DNA from: Devosia sp. A16
Lineage (GTDB): Bacteria; Pseudomonadota; Alphaproteobacteria; Rhizobiales; Devosiaceae
Length of the DNA: 64,000 bases
Direction of reading: 5' to 3'
Assembly: GCF_001402915.1 (NCBI RefSeq)
Contig: NZ_CP012945.1
Span: forward strand, 3,015,501-3,079,500
Shown: positions 8,634 to 16,900 of the stretch, piece by piece
Position numbering within the stretch: the first letter of the stretch is position 1
Layout: each line of letters begins with the position of its first letter
Notes under the pieces: generated by a model
Databases searched by the model: none
What the model was told of the DNA's origin: nothing
Seen by the model: the letters and a program-made list of their open reading frames with translations, nothing else
Position numbers and translations under genes: made by a program

Positions 8634-8716
8634 GACAAAACAGGCACTTGGCGCAGACGTGCGGTGCAACCGCAGACGATTCTGCTTCACTGGAAACAGG
8701 ATGATTTCCCTCAACA

Positions 8717-8745
8717 TTGACTTGCCGCCAACCGGGTCGCATTAA
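8717..8745 (+). promoter_or_regulatory. Candidate sigma-70 promoter of pheA
   Basis: TTGACT at 8717-8722 and CATTAA at 8740-8745 with a 17-base spacer. The -35 box is near consensus, the -10 box is weak (3 of 6). Transcription from here would give an 80-base leader before the pheA ATG at 8834, with the second 33-base repeat inside it. Confidence 0.45.
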
Positions 8746-8767
8746 GGCGCGCGTCGAGCGGGCCCGG

Positions 8768-8800
8768 GGAAGGTTCAGAGACTTTCCAGGGCGATCCCGC
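8768..8800. repeat. 33-base repeat, copy 2, in the pheA leader
   Basis: Same length and same GGAAGGTT start, TTTCC centre and CGATCCCGC end as the copy at 8601-8633, 135 bases further upstream. It ends 33 bases before the pheA start codon. Function unknown; operator or leader structure are both possible. Confidence 0.45.
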
Positions 8801-8833
8801 CGCACACGTCAGACCGGTCGGGAGCCACAGCAC

Positions 8834-9664
8834 ATGTCCAGAAAGATCGCGTTCCAGGGTGAGCCCGGCGCCTTCAGCCATGCGGCGGCACATGCGCTGT
8901 TTCCGAGCGACGAAGCGCTCCCCTGCACCACCTTCGAGGATACCATCGCCGCGGTGCAGAACGGCGATGCCGAATTCGGCGTGGTGCCGGTCGAGAACTC
9001 GCTCTATGGCCGCATCACCGACATCTATCACCTGCTGCCCAAGAGCGGCCTGTTCATCACCGGCGAGCACTTCCTGCGGGTCGAAATGAACCTGCTCGGC
9101 GTGCCGGGCGCGACGCTCGATGACATCAAGGCGGTGCAGTCGCTGTCGGTGGCGCTCGGCCAGTGCCGCAAATTCATTTCGAAGCATAAACTCAAGACCA
9201 TCAACGGCGTCGATACCGCTGGGTCGGCGCGCGAGATCGCCGAAAAGGGCGACAAATCGGTGGGCGCCATCGCTTCGCTGTTCGCTGCCGAGGTCTACGG
9301 CCTGAGCGTCCTCGCCCAGAACATCGAGGATGCGGCGCACAACACCACGCGCTTCCTGGTGATTTCGCGCCAGGCGGAAGAGCCCGCTCCCGACGCGGGC
9401 AAGATCAAGACCACTTTCGTCTTCCGGGTGCGCAACGTGCCGGCGGCGCTCTACAAGGCGATGGGCGGCTTTGCCACCAACGGCGTCAACATGACCAAGC
9501 TCGAGAGCTACATGCTCGACGGCTCATTCACCGCCACCCAGTTCTACGCCGACATCGAGGGCCATCCGTCGGATCGTTCGGTGCAGCTCGCCTTCGAGGA
9601 GCTGAGATTCTTCACCGACCATTTCCACGTGCTGGGCGTCTACAAGGCGGCTCCCGCCGCCTGA
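8834..9664 (+). CDS. pheA: Prephenate dehydratase
   Basis: Converts prephenate to phenylpyruvate in phenylalanine synthesis; 276 aa, cytosolic. The PDT domain starts KIAFQGEPGAFSHAAAH and contains the VPVENSLYG and NTTRFLVIS motifs of the active site; residues about 190-276 form an ACT domain with LESYMLDGSFTATQFYADIE, which normally binds phenylalanine for feedback control. There is no chorismate mutase domain, so this is the monofunctional type usual in alphaproteobacteria. ATG 8834 follows GGGAGCC; the frame open to 8717 is upstream leader. Confidence 0.95.
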   Translation: MSRKIAFQGEPGAFSHAAAHALFPSDEALPCTTFEDTIAAVQNGDAEFGVVPVENSLYGRITDIYHLLPKSGLFITGEHFLRVEMNLLGVPGATLDDIKAVQSLSVALGQCRKFISKHKLKTINGVDTAGSAREIAEKGDKSVGAIASLFAAEVYGLSVLAQNIEDAAHNTTRFLVISRQAEEPAPDAGKIKTTFVFRVRNVPAALYKAMGGFATNGVNMTKLESYMLDGSFTATQFYADIEGHPSDRSVQLAFEELRFFTDHFHVLGVYKAAPAA

Positions 9665-9707
9665 TGTCCGCTCGTGAGGCCGTCGAAGCCTGATGCCGAG
9701 GCAGGGA

Positions 9708-9929
9708 TCAGTAGAAGTCGTCGTCCTCTTCGGCTCCGACCGTGAGGCCACCGGCTTCAACGCCCCAATCGAGATCGGCGGTCTTGTCCTCTTCGCGACG
9801 GGCCTCGGCTTCGAGGATCTGGTGCTCGAACGCCGGCAGGTAGAGCGGCGCGCCGACTTCTCGGATCGAGGCCCGCTGCATCTGGCTGAGCGCAATGAGT
9901 TCGTGGGGAACGCGGACTGACTTCAACAT
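9708..9929 (-). CDS. Small acidic hypothetical protein
   Basis: 73-aa protein I do not recognise. It starts at ATG 9929 with an excellent ribosome binding site (GGAGG seven bases upstream), so I think it is real. The N-terminal half is mixed helical (VRVPHELIALSQMQRASI), and the C-terminus is strongly acidic, ending EEDDDFY. No membrane segment or signal peptide. It lies between convergent pheA and another small minus-strand gene. Possibly a small regulatory or adaptor protein, but that is a guess. Confidence 0.65.
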   Translation of the reverse strand: MLKSVRVPHELIALSQMQRASIREVGAPLYLPAFEHQILEAEARREEDKTADLDWGVEAGGLTVGAEEDDDFY

Positions 9930-10001
9930 GACAAGCCTCCTTCAGGCTCGTGAAGTCGTTAGAATGCGCCCCAGTTTGTTAACAAGGTCTGAGGGACGCG
10001 T

Positions 10002-10421
10002 TCAGTGCCGAGACCCGGCCGGCAGCTCGTCCTGCAGCCCGGCATCCTGCTTCAGCGCGCTCAGCAGGTACCTGAGTCCGGCAACATTCCGCCCCGCTTC
10101 GATCCGTGGCTCCAACTGCTCGATCGAAATCGCGATGCTCTCGCTCAACGCTTCCAGTGCCCCTTCCGCCAGTAACAGGTCCCGGCGCAGATCATGGCCG
10201 GGGGCGAGATTGTCGGCCAGCGTGTCGCACAGTTCCAGTGCCTTGCGGATGGTATGCCGTGTGCGTTCGGCTTCCTGCAGCAGCATTTCGCTTGCCGCTT
10301 TCCGGCCGCGCCCGGCATCGCGATACTCGTCCGCCATGGTGTTCCAGTGCCGGATCATGCCCTGCCATAAGGCAATGTAGCGCCGGGCTTCTGCTTCGTC
10401 GCTGCTGCCTTTGGCGATCAT
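10002..10421 (-). CDS. Hypothetical helical protein
   Basis: 139-aa protein of unknown function. It begins at ATG 10421 with AGGAGA at ideal spacing; the frame extends to 10505 but would run into the SRP RNA promoter region. Sequence is almost all predicted helix (EARRYIALWQGMIRHWNTMA, then LLLAEGALEALSESIAISIE) with no cysteine cluster, membrane segment or signal peptide. No family recognised. Confidence 0.65.
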   Translation of the reverse strand: MIAKGSSDEAEARRYIALWQGMIRHWNTMADEYRDAGRGRKAASEMLLQEAERTRHTIRKALELCDTLADNLAPGHDLRRDLLLAEGALEALSESIAISIEQLEPRIEAGRNVAGLRYLLSALKQDAGLQDELPAGSRH

Positions 10422-10512
10422 GTTCGTCTCCTGCCTGGAACCCGCCGAATAACGATGGCAGGCAGGCGAGGGTTGCATCTTGCCATCGCCGCAATGTCGC
10501 GCCATATAGCGA

Positions 10513-10611
10513 GCGGGAGGTTGGTGCGGACGTGTTCCTCGCCAACCGGGTCAGGACCGGAAGGTAGCAGCCCCAACGAGACCTTCACGGGTCGTTGCCA
10601 GCCTCCTACTT
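10513..10611 (+). ncRNA. ffs: Signal recognition particle RNA (4.5S-type)
   Basis: The universally conserved SRP domain is present: GGTCAGGACCGGAAGGTAGC begins at 10550, carrying the GGAA tetraloop and the asymmetric loop bound by Ffh. The outer stem pairs GGAGGTTGGT (10517-10526) with GCCAGCCTCC (10598-10607). This is the bacterial short form of about 100 bases; end points are approximate. It is followed by dnaX, the usual alphaproteobacterial neighbour. Confidence 0.95.
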
Positions 10612-10683
10612 CCCACATCTTTCTCGCCTGGCGCCGCCGCTTTGATGGCATGAGCTTTTGCGATCCGGGCCCGCGATGGCTAT

Positions 10684-12486
10684 ATGCTCTCCATGGCTGA
10701 CGGAATGTTCCCAGACGATCCCCCTGCGCCCGCCGCTAGCGCGGCGAAGTCGCCCTACCTGGTGCTCGCCCGCAAGTACCGGCCGCTGAGCTTTGCCCAG
10801 CTCATCGGCCAGGATGCGATGGTGCAGACGCTCAGGAACGCCTTCAAGTCGGGTCGCATCCACCACGCTTTCATCCTCACCGGCGTGCGCGGCGTGGGCA
10901 AGACCACTACCGCCCGCATCCTGGCGCGCGCCTTCAACTACGAGGATGAGACCGGCCGACATCCGACGCTCGATTTCGACAAGGAAGGCATCCACGACCG
11001 CGCCATCATCGAGGGCCGCCATGTCGACGTGGTCGAGATGGACGCTGCCTCGAACACCGGCATCAACGACATCCGCGAGATCATCGACTCGGTGAAGTAC
11101 GGGCCCGTCTCGGCGCCCTACAAGGTCTACATCATCGACGAAGTGCACATGCTCTCGACTGCGGCCTTCAACGGGCTGCTGAAGACGCTCGAAGAGCCGC
11201 CGCCCTATGTGAAGTTCATCTTCGCCACCACCGAGATCAGGAAGGTCCCGGTCACCATCCTGTCGCGCTGCATGCGCTTCGACCTGCGCCGCGTGCCGCC
11301 CGAGATCATGACCGCGCACCTGATCGACCTGCTTGGGCGCGAGAATATCGGCTACGAGCCTGAAGCGCTGGCGATGATCGTGCGGGCCGGCGAGGGCTCG
11401 GTGCGCGACAACCAGTCGCTGCTCGACCAGGCGATCAGCCATGGCGACGGCAAGGTGACCACCGCCACCGTCAAGGCCATGCTCGGCCTCGGTGACCGCG
11501 CCCGCACCATCGACCTGTTCGAGGCGCTGATGGCCGGCCGCATCGGCGACGCGCTGACCAACCTGCGCGAGCTCTACGACGCCGGTGCCGACCCGCAGAC
11601 CATCATTGCCGACCTCTGCGATTTCACCCACCTGGTCACCCGTATCAAAGTCGTCCCGGCCGCCGCCGATGACGTGTCGCTCACCCCCGACGAGCGCACC
11701 CGTGGCGCCCAGCTGGCGCAGAAGCTCGGCATGCGGGCGCTGAGCCGCACCTGGCAGATTCTGTTCAAGGGCTATGACGAAGTGCAGCAGGCCGGTAACG
11801 CACTGCAGGCTGCCGAGATGGTGCTGGTCCGCCTCGCCTATGCCGCCGACTTGCCCACCCCGGACGAGCTGATCGCCAAGCTCGGCAACCTGCCGCCGCC
11901 GGCCCAACCCCAATCGGCGCCCGTGGCGCGCGGCAATGGTGGTGGTGGCGGCCCGTCCGCCGCCCTCCAATACCAGCCCCAGGTCGCCCCTCGCTTCGAT
12001 GCCGCTCCGGCCCCGCAGGCTATCCCGCAATCGGCGCCGCAAGCCCAGGTCTTCGCCAACCCGCGCAGCTATGCCGACCTGGTGGCGCTGGCCGGCGAGA
12101 AGCGCGACCTGATCGTCAAGCATGCGCTTGAAAGCTCGCTCCGCCCGGTTTCCATCGGCGATGGCCGGCTCGAGGTGGCGCTCGTCCCCAATGCCGACCC
12201 CGGGATCATCCAGACCCTCAGCGCCAAGCTGAAGCTGTGGACCAACCGGCAGTGGATGATCACCCTCAAGACCGATGCCCAGCACGTGCCGACCATGCGG
12301 GAGCAGCGCGAGGAGCGGCAGGAGGTAGTGCGCCAGCAGGCGCATGAAGACCCGCTGGTGCAGGCCATCCTTGACACCTTCCCGGGGGCCAAGCTGCTGC
12401 CGCCTCGGATCAAGCACGAAGAAATCCCGATCGAAGCCTACGCGGACATGATGAACCGCGACAGCGATGAGGAAGACGACGAATGA
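10684..12486 (+). CDS. dnaX: DNA polymerase III subunit gamma/tau
   Basis: Clamp-loader ATPase subunit, 600 aa. It begins with the KYRPLSFAQLIGQDAMVQTL block, Walker A GVRGVGKTTTARILARAF, the EMDAASNTGINDIREI and DEVHMLSTAAFNGLLKTLEE (Walker B) blocks, and LSRCMRFDLRR with the arginine finger. After about residue 390 comes a Pro/Gln-rich linker and a C-terminal tau-like domain that would contact DnaB and the polymerase. No cysteines are seen in the short insertion (about 75-110) that forms a zinc module in E. coli. Start is ATG 10684 or ATG 10693; neither has a clear ribosome binding site. It overlaps ybaB by 4 bases. Confidence 0.96.
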   Translation: MLSMADGMFPDDPPAPAASAAKSPYLVLARKYRPLSFAQLIGQDAMVQTLRNAFKSGRIHHAFILTGVRGVGKTTTARILARAFNYEDETGRHPTLDFDKEGIHDRAIIEGRHVDVVEMDAASNTGINDIREIIDSVKYGPVSAPYKVYIIDEVHMLSTAAFNGLLKTLEEPPPYVKFIFATTEIRKVPVTILSRCMRFDLRRVPPEIMTAHLIDLLGRENIGYEPEALAMIVRAGEGSVRDNQSLLDQAISHGDGKVTTATVKAMLGLGDRARTIDLFEALMAGRIGDALTNLRELYDAGADPQTIIADLCDFTHLVTRIKVVPAAADDVSLTPDERTRGAQLAQKLGMRALSRTWQILFKGYDEVQQAGNALQAAEMVLVRLAYAADLPTPDELIAKLGNLPPPAQPQSAPVARGNGGGGGPSAALQYQPQVAPRFDAAPAPQAIPQSAPQAQVFANPRSYADLVALAGEKRDLIVKHALESSLRPVSIGDGRLEVALVPNADPGIIQTLSAKLKLWTNRQWMITLKTDAQHVPTMREQREERQEVVRQQAHEDPLVQAILDTFPGAKLLPPRIKHEEIPIEAYADMMNRDSDEEDDE

Positions 12487-12803
12487 AAGATCTGATGGGA
12501 ATGATGAAGGCCGCCCAGGAGATGAAGGGGCGGATGGAGGAGTTCCAGAACAAGGTCGCCGAGATGACCGTCGAAGGCCGCTCCGGGGGTGGCCTGGTGG
12601 TGGTGACGCTCAACGGCAAGGGCGAGATGAAGGGGCTGAAGATCGACCCCAGCCTCGTTTCCGACGACGTCTCGGTGCTCGAAGACCTGGTCCTTGCCGC
12701 GCACAACGATGCCAAGGGCAAGGCCGAGTACGAGATGAACGCCAAGATGCAGGAAATGACCGCCGGCCTGCCGCTGCCTCCGGGCATGAAGTTCCCGTTT
12801 TGA
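12483..12803 (+). CDS. ybaB: YbaB/EbfC-family nucleoid-associated protein
   Basis: 106-aa DNA-binding protein of the YbaB/EbfC family, which forms tweezer-like dimers. The N-terminal helix MMKAAQEMKGRMEEFQNKVA, the central MTVEGRSGGGLVVVTLNGKGEM strand region and the C-terminal PLPPGMKFPF tail are typical. ATGA overlap with the dnaX stop shows translational coupling. ffs-dnaX-ybaB-recR is a widely conserved order linked to replication and repair. Confidence 0.95.
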   Translation: MKDLMGMMKAAQEMKGRMEEFQNKVAEMTVEGRSGGGLVVVTLNGKGEMKGLKIDPSLVSDDVSVLEDLVLAAHNDAKGKAEYEMNAKMQEMTAGLPLPPGMKFPF

Positions 12804-12823
12804 GGATGCGGCAATTGGCACAA

Positions 12824-12926
12824 CGGCAGTCGGCAGTCGGCAGTCGGCAGTCGGCTGACGGCGATCAAACGCCCGGCATGTTTTGGCACGGCATGCCGAC
12901 TGCCGACTGCCGACTGCCGATTGCCG
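12824..12926. repeat. CGGCAGT tandem repeats in inverted orientation
   Basis: Four exact copies of the 7-mer CGGCAGT at 12824-12851, then a 45-base centre, then three exact and one near copy of the reverse complement ACTGCCG at 12899-12926. The two arms could form a long stem. The element splits the otherwise tight dnaX-ybaB-recR operon and ends 10 bases before the recR start codon. Confidence 0.85.
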
Positions 12927-12936
12927 TGCACTAACC

Positions 12937-13530
12937 ATGGCCAACGGCGGACCCGAGATCGAACAGTTGATCCTGCTGCTGGCGCGTCTGCCGGGGCTGG
13001 GGCCGCGTTCGGCCCGGCGCGCCGTGCTGCAGCTGATCAAGAAGAAGGAACAGCTGATGATCCCGCTGTCGGCGGCGCTCGATCGCGCCGTGGCAGCCGT
13101 GACCGTCTGCGAAACCTGCGGTAACGTCGATACCCGCTCGCCCTGCCACATCTGCGCCGATCCGCGCCGCGACAGCGGCCTCCTGATCGTCGTCGAGGAT
13201 GTCGCCGATCTCTGGGCGCTGGAGCGCGCCGGGGTCGGAGCGGTGAAGTACCACGTGCTCGGCGGGGTGCTGTCGCCCCTCGATGGCGTCGGACCGGACG
13301 ACCTGTCGATCGATGCCCTGCTGCGCCGCGCGCCGGAGTTTTCCGAGATCGTGCTCGCCGTCAATGCGACGGTCGAGGGGCAGACCACCGCCCACTACAT
13401 CACCGACCGCCTGGCCCCCAGCGGCATCAAGATCACCCGGCTGGCGCATGGCGTACCGGTGGGCGGCGAACTCGACTATCTCGATGAAGGTACGCTCAGC
13501 CAGGCCCTGAAAGCGCGTACCTCGCTCTAG
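12937..13530 (+). CDS. recR: Recombination mediator RecR
   Basis: 197-aa DNA repair protein that works with RecF/RecO to load RecA at gaps. It has the N-terminal helix-hairpin-helix [20 protein letters not shown], a C4 zinc finger ([16 protein letters not shown]) and a Toprim domain with [12 protein letters not shown] and the [15 protein letters not shown] block. ATG 12937 starts [11 protein letters not shown]; no ribosome binding site is visible because the repeat element comes right up to the start. The frame upstream of 12937 is translated repeat sequence. Confidence 0.95.
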   Translation: MANGGPEIEQLILLLARLPGLGPRSARRAVLQLIKKKEQLMIPLSAALDRAVAAVTVCETCGNVDTRSPCHICADPRRDSGLLIVVEDVADLWALERAGVGAVKYHVLGGVLSPLDGVGPDDLSIDALLRRAPEFSEIVLAVNATVEGQTTAHYITDRLAPSGIKITRLAHGVPVGGELDYLDEGTLSQALKARTSL

Positions 13531-13574
13531 AAGACGGAATTGGCGGCATCGTCATCTCTCTCTGAGAGACGGGA

Positions 13575-14027
13575 CTAGCGGTCCGACCCATCGCCGTCGA
13601 TCCACTGGCTCTTGTCGATCGCGCTTTCCGGCTCATCATCGAGCGACGCCTTGTCTCCCGCCTCGATCGCTTCCAGTTCGTCGGAGTCGGGCGACAGCGT
13701 CTCGCGATGCGCCGTGGGGTCATGATCCACCGAGGTCGGGTCCATCCCCTCGCCCTGCGCGTCGCGCAGTTGCGCGACCGCTTCGTCGATCGCGCCGATC
13801 AGCCGCCGCGGGTCGTCGTCGCCGAAATCGGTAGCTTCGAGATTGCCCAGTTCGTCGCGGATCGAAAGCAGCCGCGCCAGCCGCTCCGGCGCGGGCCAGT
13901 CATCGCCATAGAGCAGCTCCTCGATCTCGGCCTGGCTCACCGGCTGCGCAAAGCCGGGCAGGTCGCCGTCATTGCCGGCCGGCATGTCTTCAGCGATCAG
14001 TCCGCGGAAATGGTGGTTGGTGGTCAT
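13575..14027 (-). CDS. Hypothetical acidic protein
   Basis: 150-aa, strongly acidic protein of unknown function. ATG 14027 follows GGGAG at good spacing. It is rich in Asp/Glu and lacks cysteine, membrane segments or a signal peptide; the middle (QAEIEELLYGDDWPAPERLA) looks helical and the C-terminal third (DELEAIEAGDKASLDDEPES) disordered. It is divergent from the c-di-GMP gene across a 186-base gap in which I see no clear promoter. Confidence 0.65.
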   Translation of the reverse strand: MTTNHHFRGLIAEDMPAGNDGDLPGFAQPVSQAEIEELLYGDDWPAPERLARLLSIRDELGNLEATDFGDDDPRRLIGAIDEAVAQLRDAQGEGMDPTSVDHDPTAHRETLSPDSDELEAIEAGDKASLDDEPESAIDKSQWIDGDGSDR

Positions 14028-14213
14028 CGCCTTACTCCCTTCCAAGGGCATAACGCGCTGACCCGGAAGCGGTTCGCCATCCATCTTAAGCCTTCGTTCA
14101 CGTCGTATCGAGACGTGAGCGGCCTAAGCGTATTCCACCATGTGCGCGGCAAGACTCTCTTTACCAGTGGCCCGCGAGAGCTGACGGCATTGGCTCCAGA
14201 AGGACCCGCCATC

Positions 14214-16616
14214 TTGGAAACTGTTCTCACCACCTTGCTGCAGCAACACGACCTCCGCCTGGTGGTTCTTGCCGCGATCGTCTGCTCGCTCTCCGCTTTC
14301 GCCGGCATCACCCTCCTGACCCATGCCCGCAGAACTGCCGGCATCATGCAGCGGGTCTGGCTGGCCATTGCCGCCGTGTCGGTCGGCTTCGGCATCTGGG
14401 CGACCCATTTCGTCGCCATGCTGTCGTTCCACGCCGGCATGCCGGTCGGCTACGATCTGCCGCTCACCCTGGTGTCGCTGAGCATCGCCATCCTGATCGT
14501 CGGCGGCGGGCTGTGGTTTGCGGCGCTCGGCACCCGCGCCTCCGATTCCGTACTGGGCGGCGTCATCATCGGCGTCGGCATCGCCTCGATGCACTATACC
14601 GGCATGGCCGCGCTGCTGATCGGCGGCGCCATTGCCTGGTCGTCGCCGCTGGTCATCGCCTCGGTGCTGTTCGGTATCGTCTTTGCCGGCGCGTCGATCT
14701 ACTTCGCGGTGAACGGACACACGCTGCGTCACCGCATCCGCGCCACGATCCTGCTCACCCTCGCGATCTGCGCCATGCATTTCACCGCCATGGGGGCGGC
14801 GGGACTGGAGAACTGTTTCGCCATCGTCTCGGCTGAGGACCAAACGCCGCAATGGCTGTCGATCGTCGTCGCGCTGGTATCGGTGATGATCCTGATGTTC
14901 GCGCTGGGCGGCTCCTATCTCGATCTGCTCGATCGTCGCCGCACGCTGGCTGAAAGCGATCGCATGCGCGGTCTCGCCGATGCCGCGGTCGAGGGCCTGC
15001 TGGTGGCGCGCGACGGCGAGATCGTCACCGCCAACCAAAGCTTCCTGTCGCTGGTCGACCGGCCGCAGTCGGCCGTCACCGGCCGCCAGCTCGCCGAGTT
15101 CCTCGGCTCACCCGTCTGTTCGATGCTGGTCGAACGCCCCAACGTCGCCATCGAGACGGATCTGAAGACCGCGTTCGGCGTGGTGCCGGCCGAAGTCATC
15201 CTCCGTCAGGTCGATTTTGCCGGCCAGCCCCATCAGGCGATCGCCGTTCGCGACCTGTCTGCCCGCAAGCAGGCCGAGCAGCACATCCGCTTCCTCGCCC
15301 ACCATGATGCGCTGACTGGCCTCCCCAACCGGGTGAACTTTTCGCGCAAGCTGGAGGATGAGATCAGCCATGCCCGGCGTCACGAACAGACCTTCGCCGT
15401 GCTCTGCCTCGATCTCGATCGCTTCAAGGAGGTCAACGACCTGTTCGGTCACGCCGCCGGCGATGCCTTGCTGCAGCGCGTCGGCCAGGCCCTGCTGGGT
15501 GCCATCGAAGGGGTAGGTGACGCGGCGCGCCTCGGTGGCGACGAATTCGCCGTCCTCCTCGGCGACATTGGCACGCCGGCCCGCGCCGGCCGCATCGCCG
15601 AGCAGATCCTCGATGCCTTCCGCCGCAGCAACGAGCAGTCGGGCAGTGGCGCGCTGATCTCGGCTTCCATCGGCATCGCATTGTTTCCCGACAATGCCGA
15701 CACCGCCGAGCACCTGATGACTCATGCCGACACCGCGCTCTACCGCGCCAAGCAGGACGGGCGCGGCATCTACCGCTTCTTCGAGAATGCCATGGGCGCC
15801 GAGGTACGGGACCGTCGCATGCTCGAGCACGACCTGCGTCACGCCGTGTCGCGCAACCAGCTGCGCCTGGTCTATCAGCCGCAGGTCGACGTCCAGTCCG
15901 GGGAAGTGACCGGCTTCGAGGCGCTGGTGCGCTGGAAGCACCCGGAGCGCGGCGAAATCCCGCCCTCGGTCTTCGTTCCGGTGGCCGAGGAAAGCGGGCT
16001 GATCCTGCAGATCGGCGAATGGGTGCTGCGCACCGCGGCCAGCGAGGCGGCCCGTTGGCAGTCACCGCTGTCCGTGGCCGTCAATGTCTCGGCTGTGCAG
16101 GTGCACTCTCCCGCTTTCGCGCAGACCGTCCATGAGGTCCTGCTTGGCACCGGCCTGTCGCCCTCGCGGCTCGAGGTGGAGATCACCGAGACGGCGCTGA
16201 TCCGCGACATGATCCGGGCAGTGACGACGCTGCGGCAGATCCGGGCGCTCGGCGTCCGCATCGCCATGGACGATTTCGGCACCGGTTACTCCTCGCTGGC
16301 CAACCTCCGCGCCTTCCCGTTTTCGAAGATCAAGGTCGACCAGTCCTTCATCCGCTCGGTGGACAGCAACGATCAGTCGGCCGCCATCGTCCGCGCCGTG
16401 CTCGGGCTCGGCAGCGGCCTCAACGTCCCGGTAGTCGCCGAAGGCGTCGAGCGTATCGAGGAGCTGGTCTTTCTCAAGAACGAAACCTGCCAGACCGCCC
16501 AGGGCTATCTGCTGAGCCGTCCTGAGGACATCCGGAGCTTCGCGGCGCTGACCGAAGGGCGCAGCAAGTTCCTCGACAGCAACCCGCCGACGGAGCTGCG
16601 CGCTCTCGCCGGCTAA
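14214..16616 (+). CDS. MHYT-PAS-GGDEF-EAL c-di-GMP turnover protein
   Basis: 800-aa inner-membrane enzyme of cyclic-di-GMP signalling. Residues about 1-240 form a seven-helix MHYT sensor with repeated Met-His motifs (ATHFVAML, ASMHYTGMAAL, AMHFTAMGA) proposed to bind copper or gas ligands. A PAS-like region (about 245-350) follows, then a GGDEF cyclase domain with intact RLGGDEFAVLL and an EAL phosphodiesterase domain with GFEALVRWKHPERG and DDFGTGYSSLANL. Both catalytic signatures are intact, so the dominant activity is unclear. I start at TTG 14214, which follows AGAAGG; the open frame back to 13707 has no family likeness and runs antisense through the neighbour. Confidence 0.92.
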   Translation: METVLTTLLQQHDLRLVVLAAIVCSLSAFAGITLLTHARRTAGIMQRVWLAIAAVSVGFGIWATHFVAMLSFHAGMPVGYDLPLTLVSLSIAILIVGGGLWFAALGTRASDSVLGGVIIGVGIASMHYTGMAALLIGGAIAWSSPLVIASVLFGIVFAGASIYFAVNGHTLRHRIRATILLTLAICAMHFTAMGAAGLENCFAIVSAEDQTPQWLSIVVALVSVMILMFALGGSYLDLLDRRRTLAESDRMRGLADAAVEGLLVARDGEIVTANQSFLSLVDRPQSAVTGRQLAEFLGSPVCSMLVERPNVAIETDLKTAFGVVPAEVILRQVDFAGQPHQAIAVRDLSARKQAEQHIRFLAHHDALTGLPNRVNFSRKLEDEISHARRHEQTFAVLCLDLDRFKEVNDLFGHAAGDALLQRVGQALLGAIEGVGDAARLGGDEFAVLLGDIGTPARAGRIAEQILDAFRRSNEQSGSGALISASIGIALFPDNADTAEHLMTHADTALYRAKQDGRGIYRFFENAMGAEVRDRRMLEHDLRHAVSRNQLRLVYQPQVDVQSGEVTGFEALVRWKHPERGEIPPSVFVPVAEESGLILQIGEWVLRTAASEAARWQSPLSVAVNVSAVQVHSPAFAQTVHEVLLGTGLSPSRLEVEITETALIRDMIRAVTTLRQIRALGVRIAMDDFGTGYSSLANLRAFPFSKIKVDQSFIRSVDSNDQSAAIVRAVLGLGSGLNVPVVAEGVERIEELVFLKNETCQTAQGYLLSRPEDIRSFAALTEGRSKFLDSNPPTELRALAG

Positions 16617-16741
16617 GGCGACGCGTTTTTCAGGGCGGGTTCCCCGACGATCTCCAGGCGGCCCTTGCGCCGAGCGGACTGGCCGCCTAGCTTCCTGAGG
16701 TCCATGGCATTCATTGCCGTAGGCCCAGGAGGAAGGGACCC

Positions 16742-16774
16742 ATGTCCGCGAGTTTCGTGATGCGCCGACGATAG
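16742..16774 (+). CDS. Possible 10-residue leader peptide
   Basis: ATG at 16742 with AGGAGG ahead of it (about 16728-16733) encodes MSASFVMRRR and stops at TAG 16772-16774. The last three sense codons are arginine (CGC CGA CGA), two of them CGA. It is followed by GC-rich hairpins (16837-16853) with TTTT at 16864-16867 and then by the DUF1127-like gene at 16926. The set-up resembles a peptide-based attenuator, but no such system is known to me for this neighbour; whether it is translated is unproven. Confidence 0.45.
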   Translation: MSASFVMRRR

Positions 16775-16836
16775 GTCCTAGCCGCCGCCTGCCGGCGCAC
16801 CTCTAACCACATCGCTACGACGTCGAGGCCCAAGGG

Positions 16837-16867
16837 CCGGCGGACACCGCCGGGCCGAGGGCCGTTT
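16837..16867 (+). terminator. Hairpin with T-tract in the leader region (possible attenuator)
   Basis: Perfect 7-bp stem CCGGCGG / CCGCCGG with loop ACA, followed by GGCCGAGGGCCGTTTTCG. An alternative short stem GGCCC / GGGCC at 16827-16838 would exclude it. It lies between the 10-codon ORF and the DUF1127-like gene. Confidence 0.4.
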
Positions 16868-16900
16868 TCGTTCGCTGGCGCCTTCCCTCTAACCAGGAGG

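Noticed and set aside
8460-8720. 86-codon plus-strand frame in the cycM-pheA gap
   Set aside because: It has ATGATGAACGG at the start but no ribosome binding site, its composition is Arg/Trp/Cys-rich and unlike real genes nearby, and it runs into the pheA promoter.
10606-12417. A 603-codon open frame on the minus strand
   Set aside because: Antisense shadow of dnaX; it also crosses the end of the SRP RNA gene.
12824-12926. Possible CRISPR-like array
   Set aside because: Units are 7 bases, directly abutting, and inverted about a centre; there are no 25-40 base repeats with unique spacers and no cas genes.
13707-14213. 169-codon N-terminal extension of the c-di-GMP gene
   Set aside because: The extension is antisense to the 150-aa hypothetical gene and has no domain; MHYT proteins start with the first membrane helix, matching TTG 14214.
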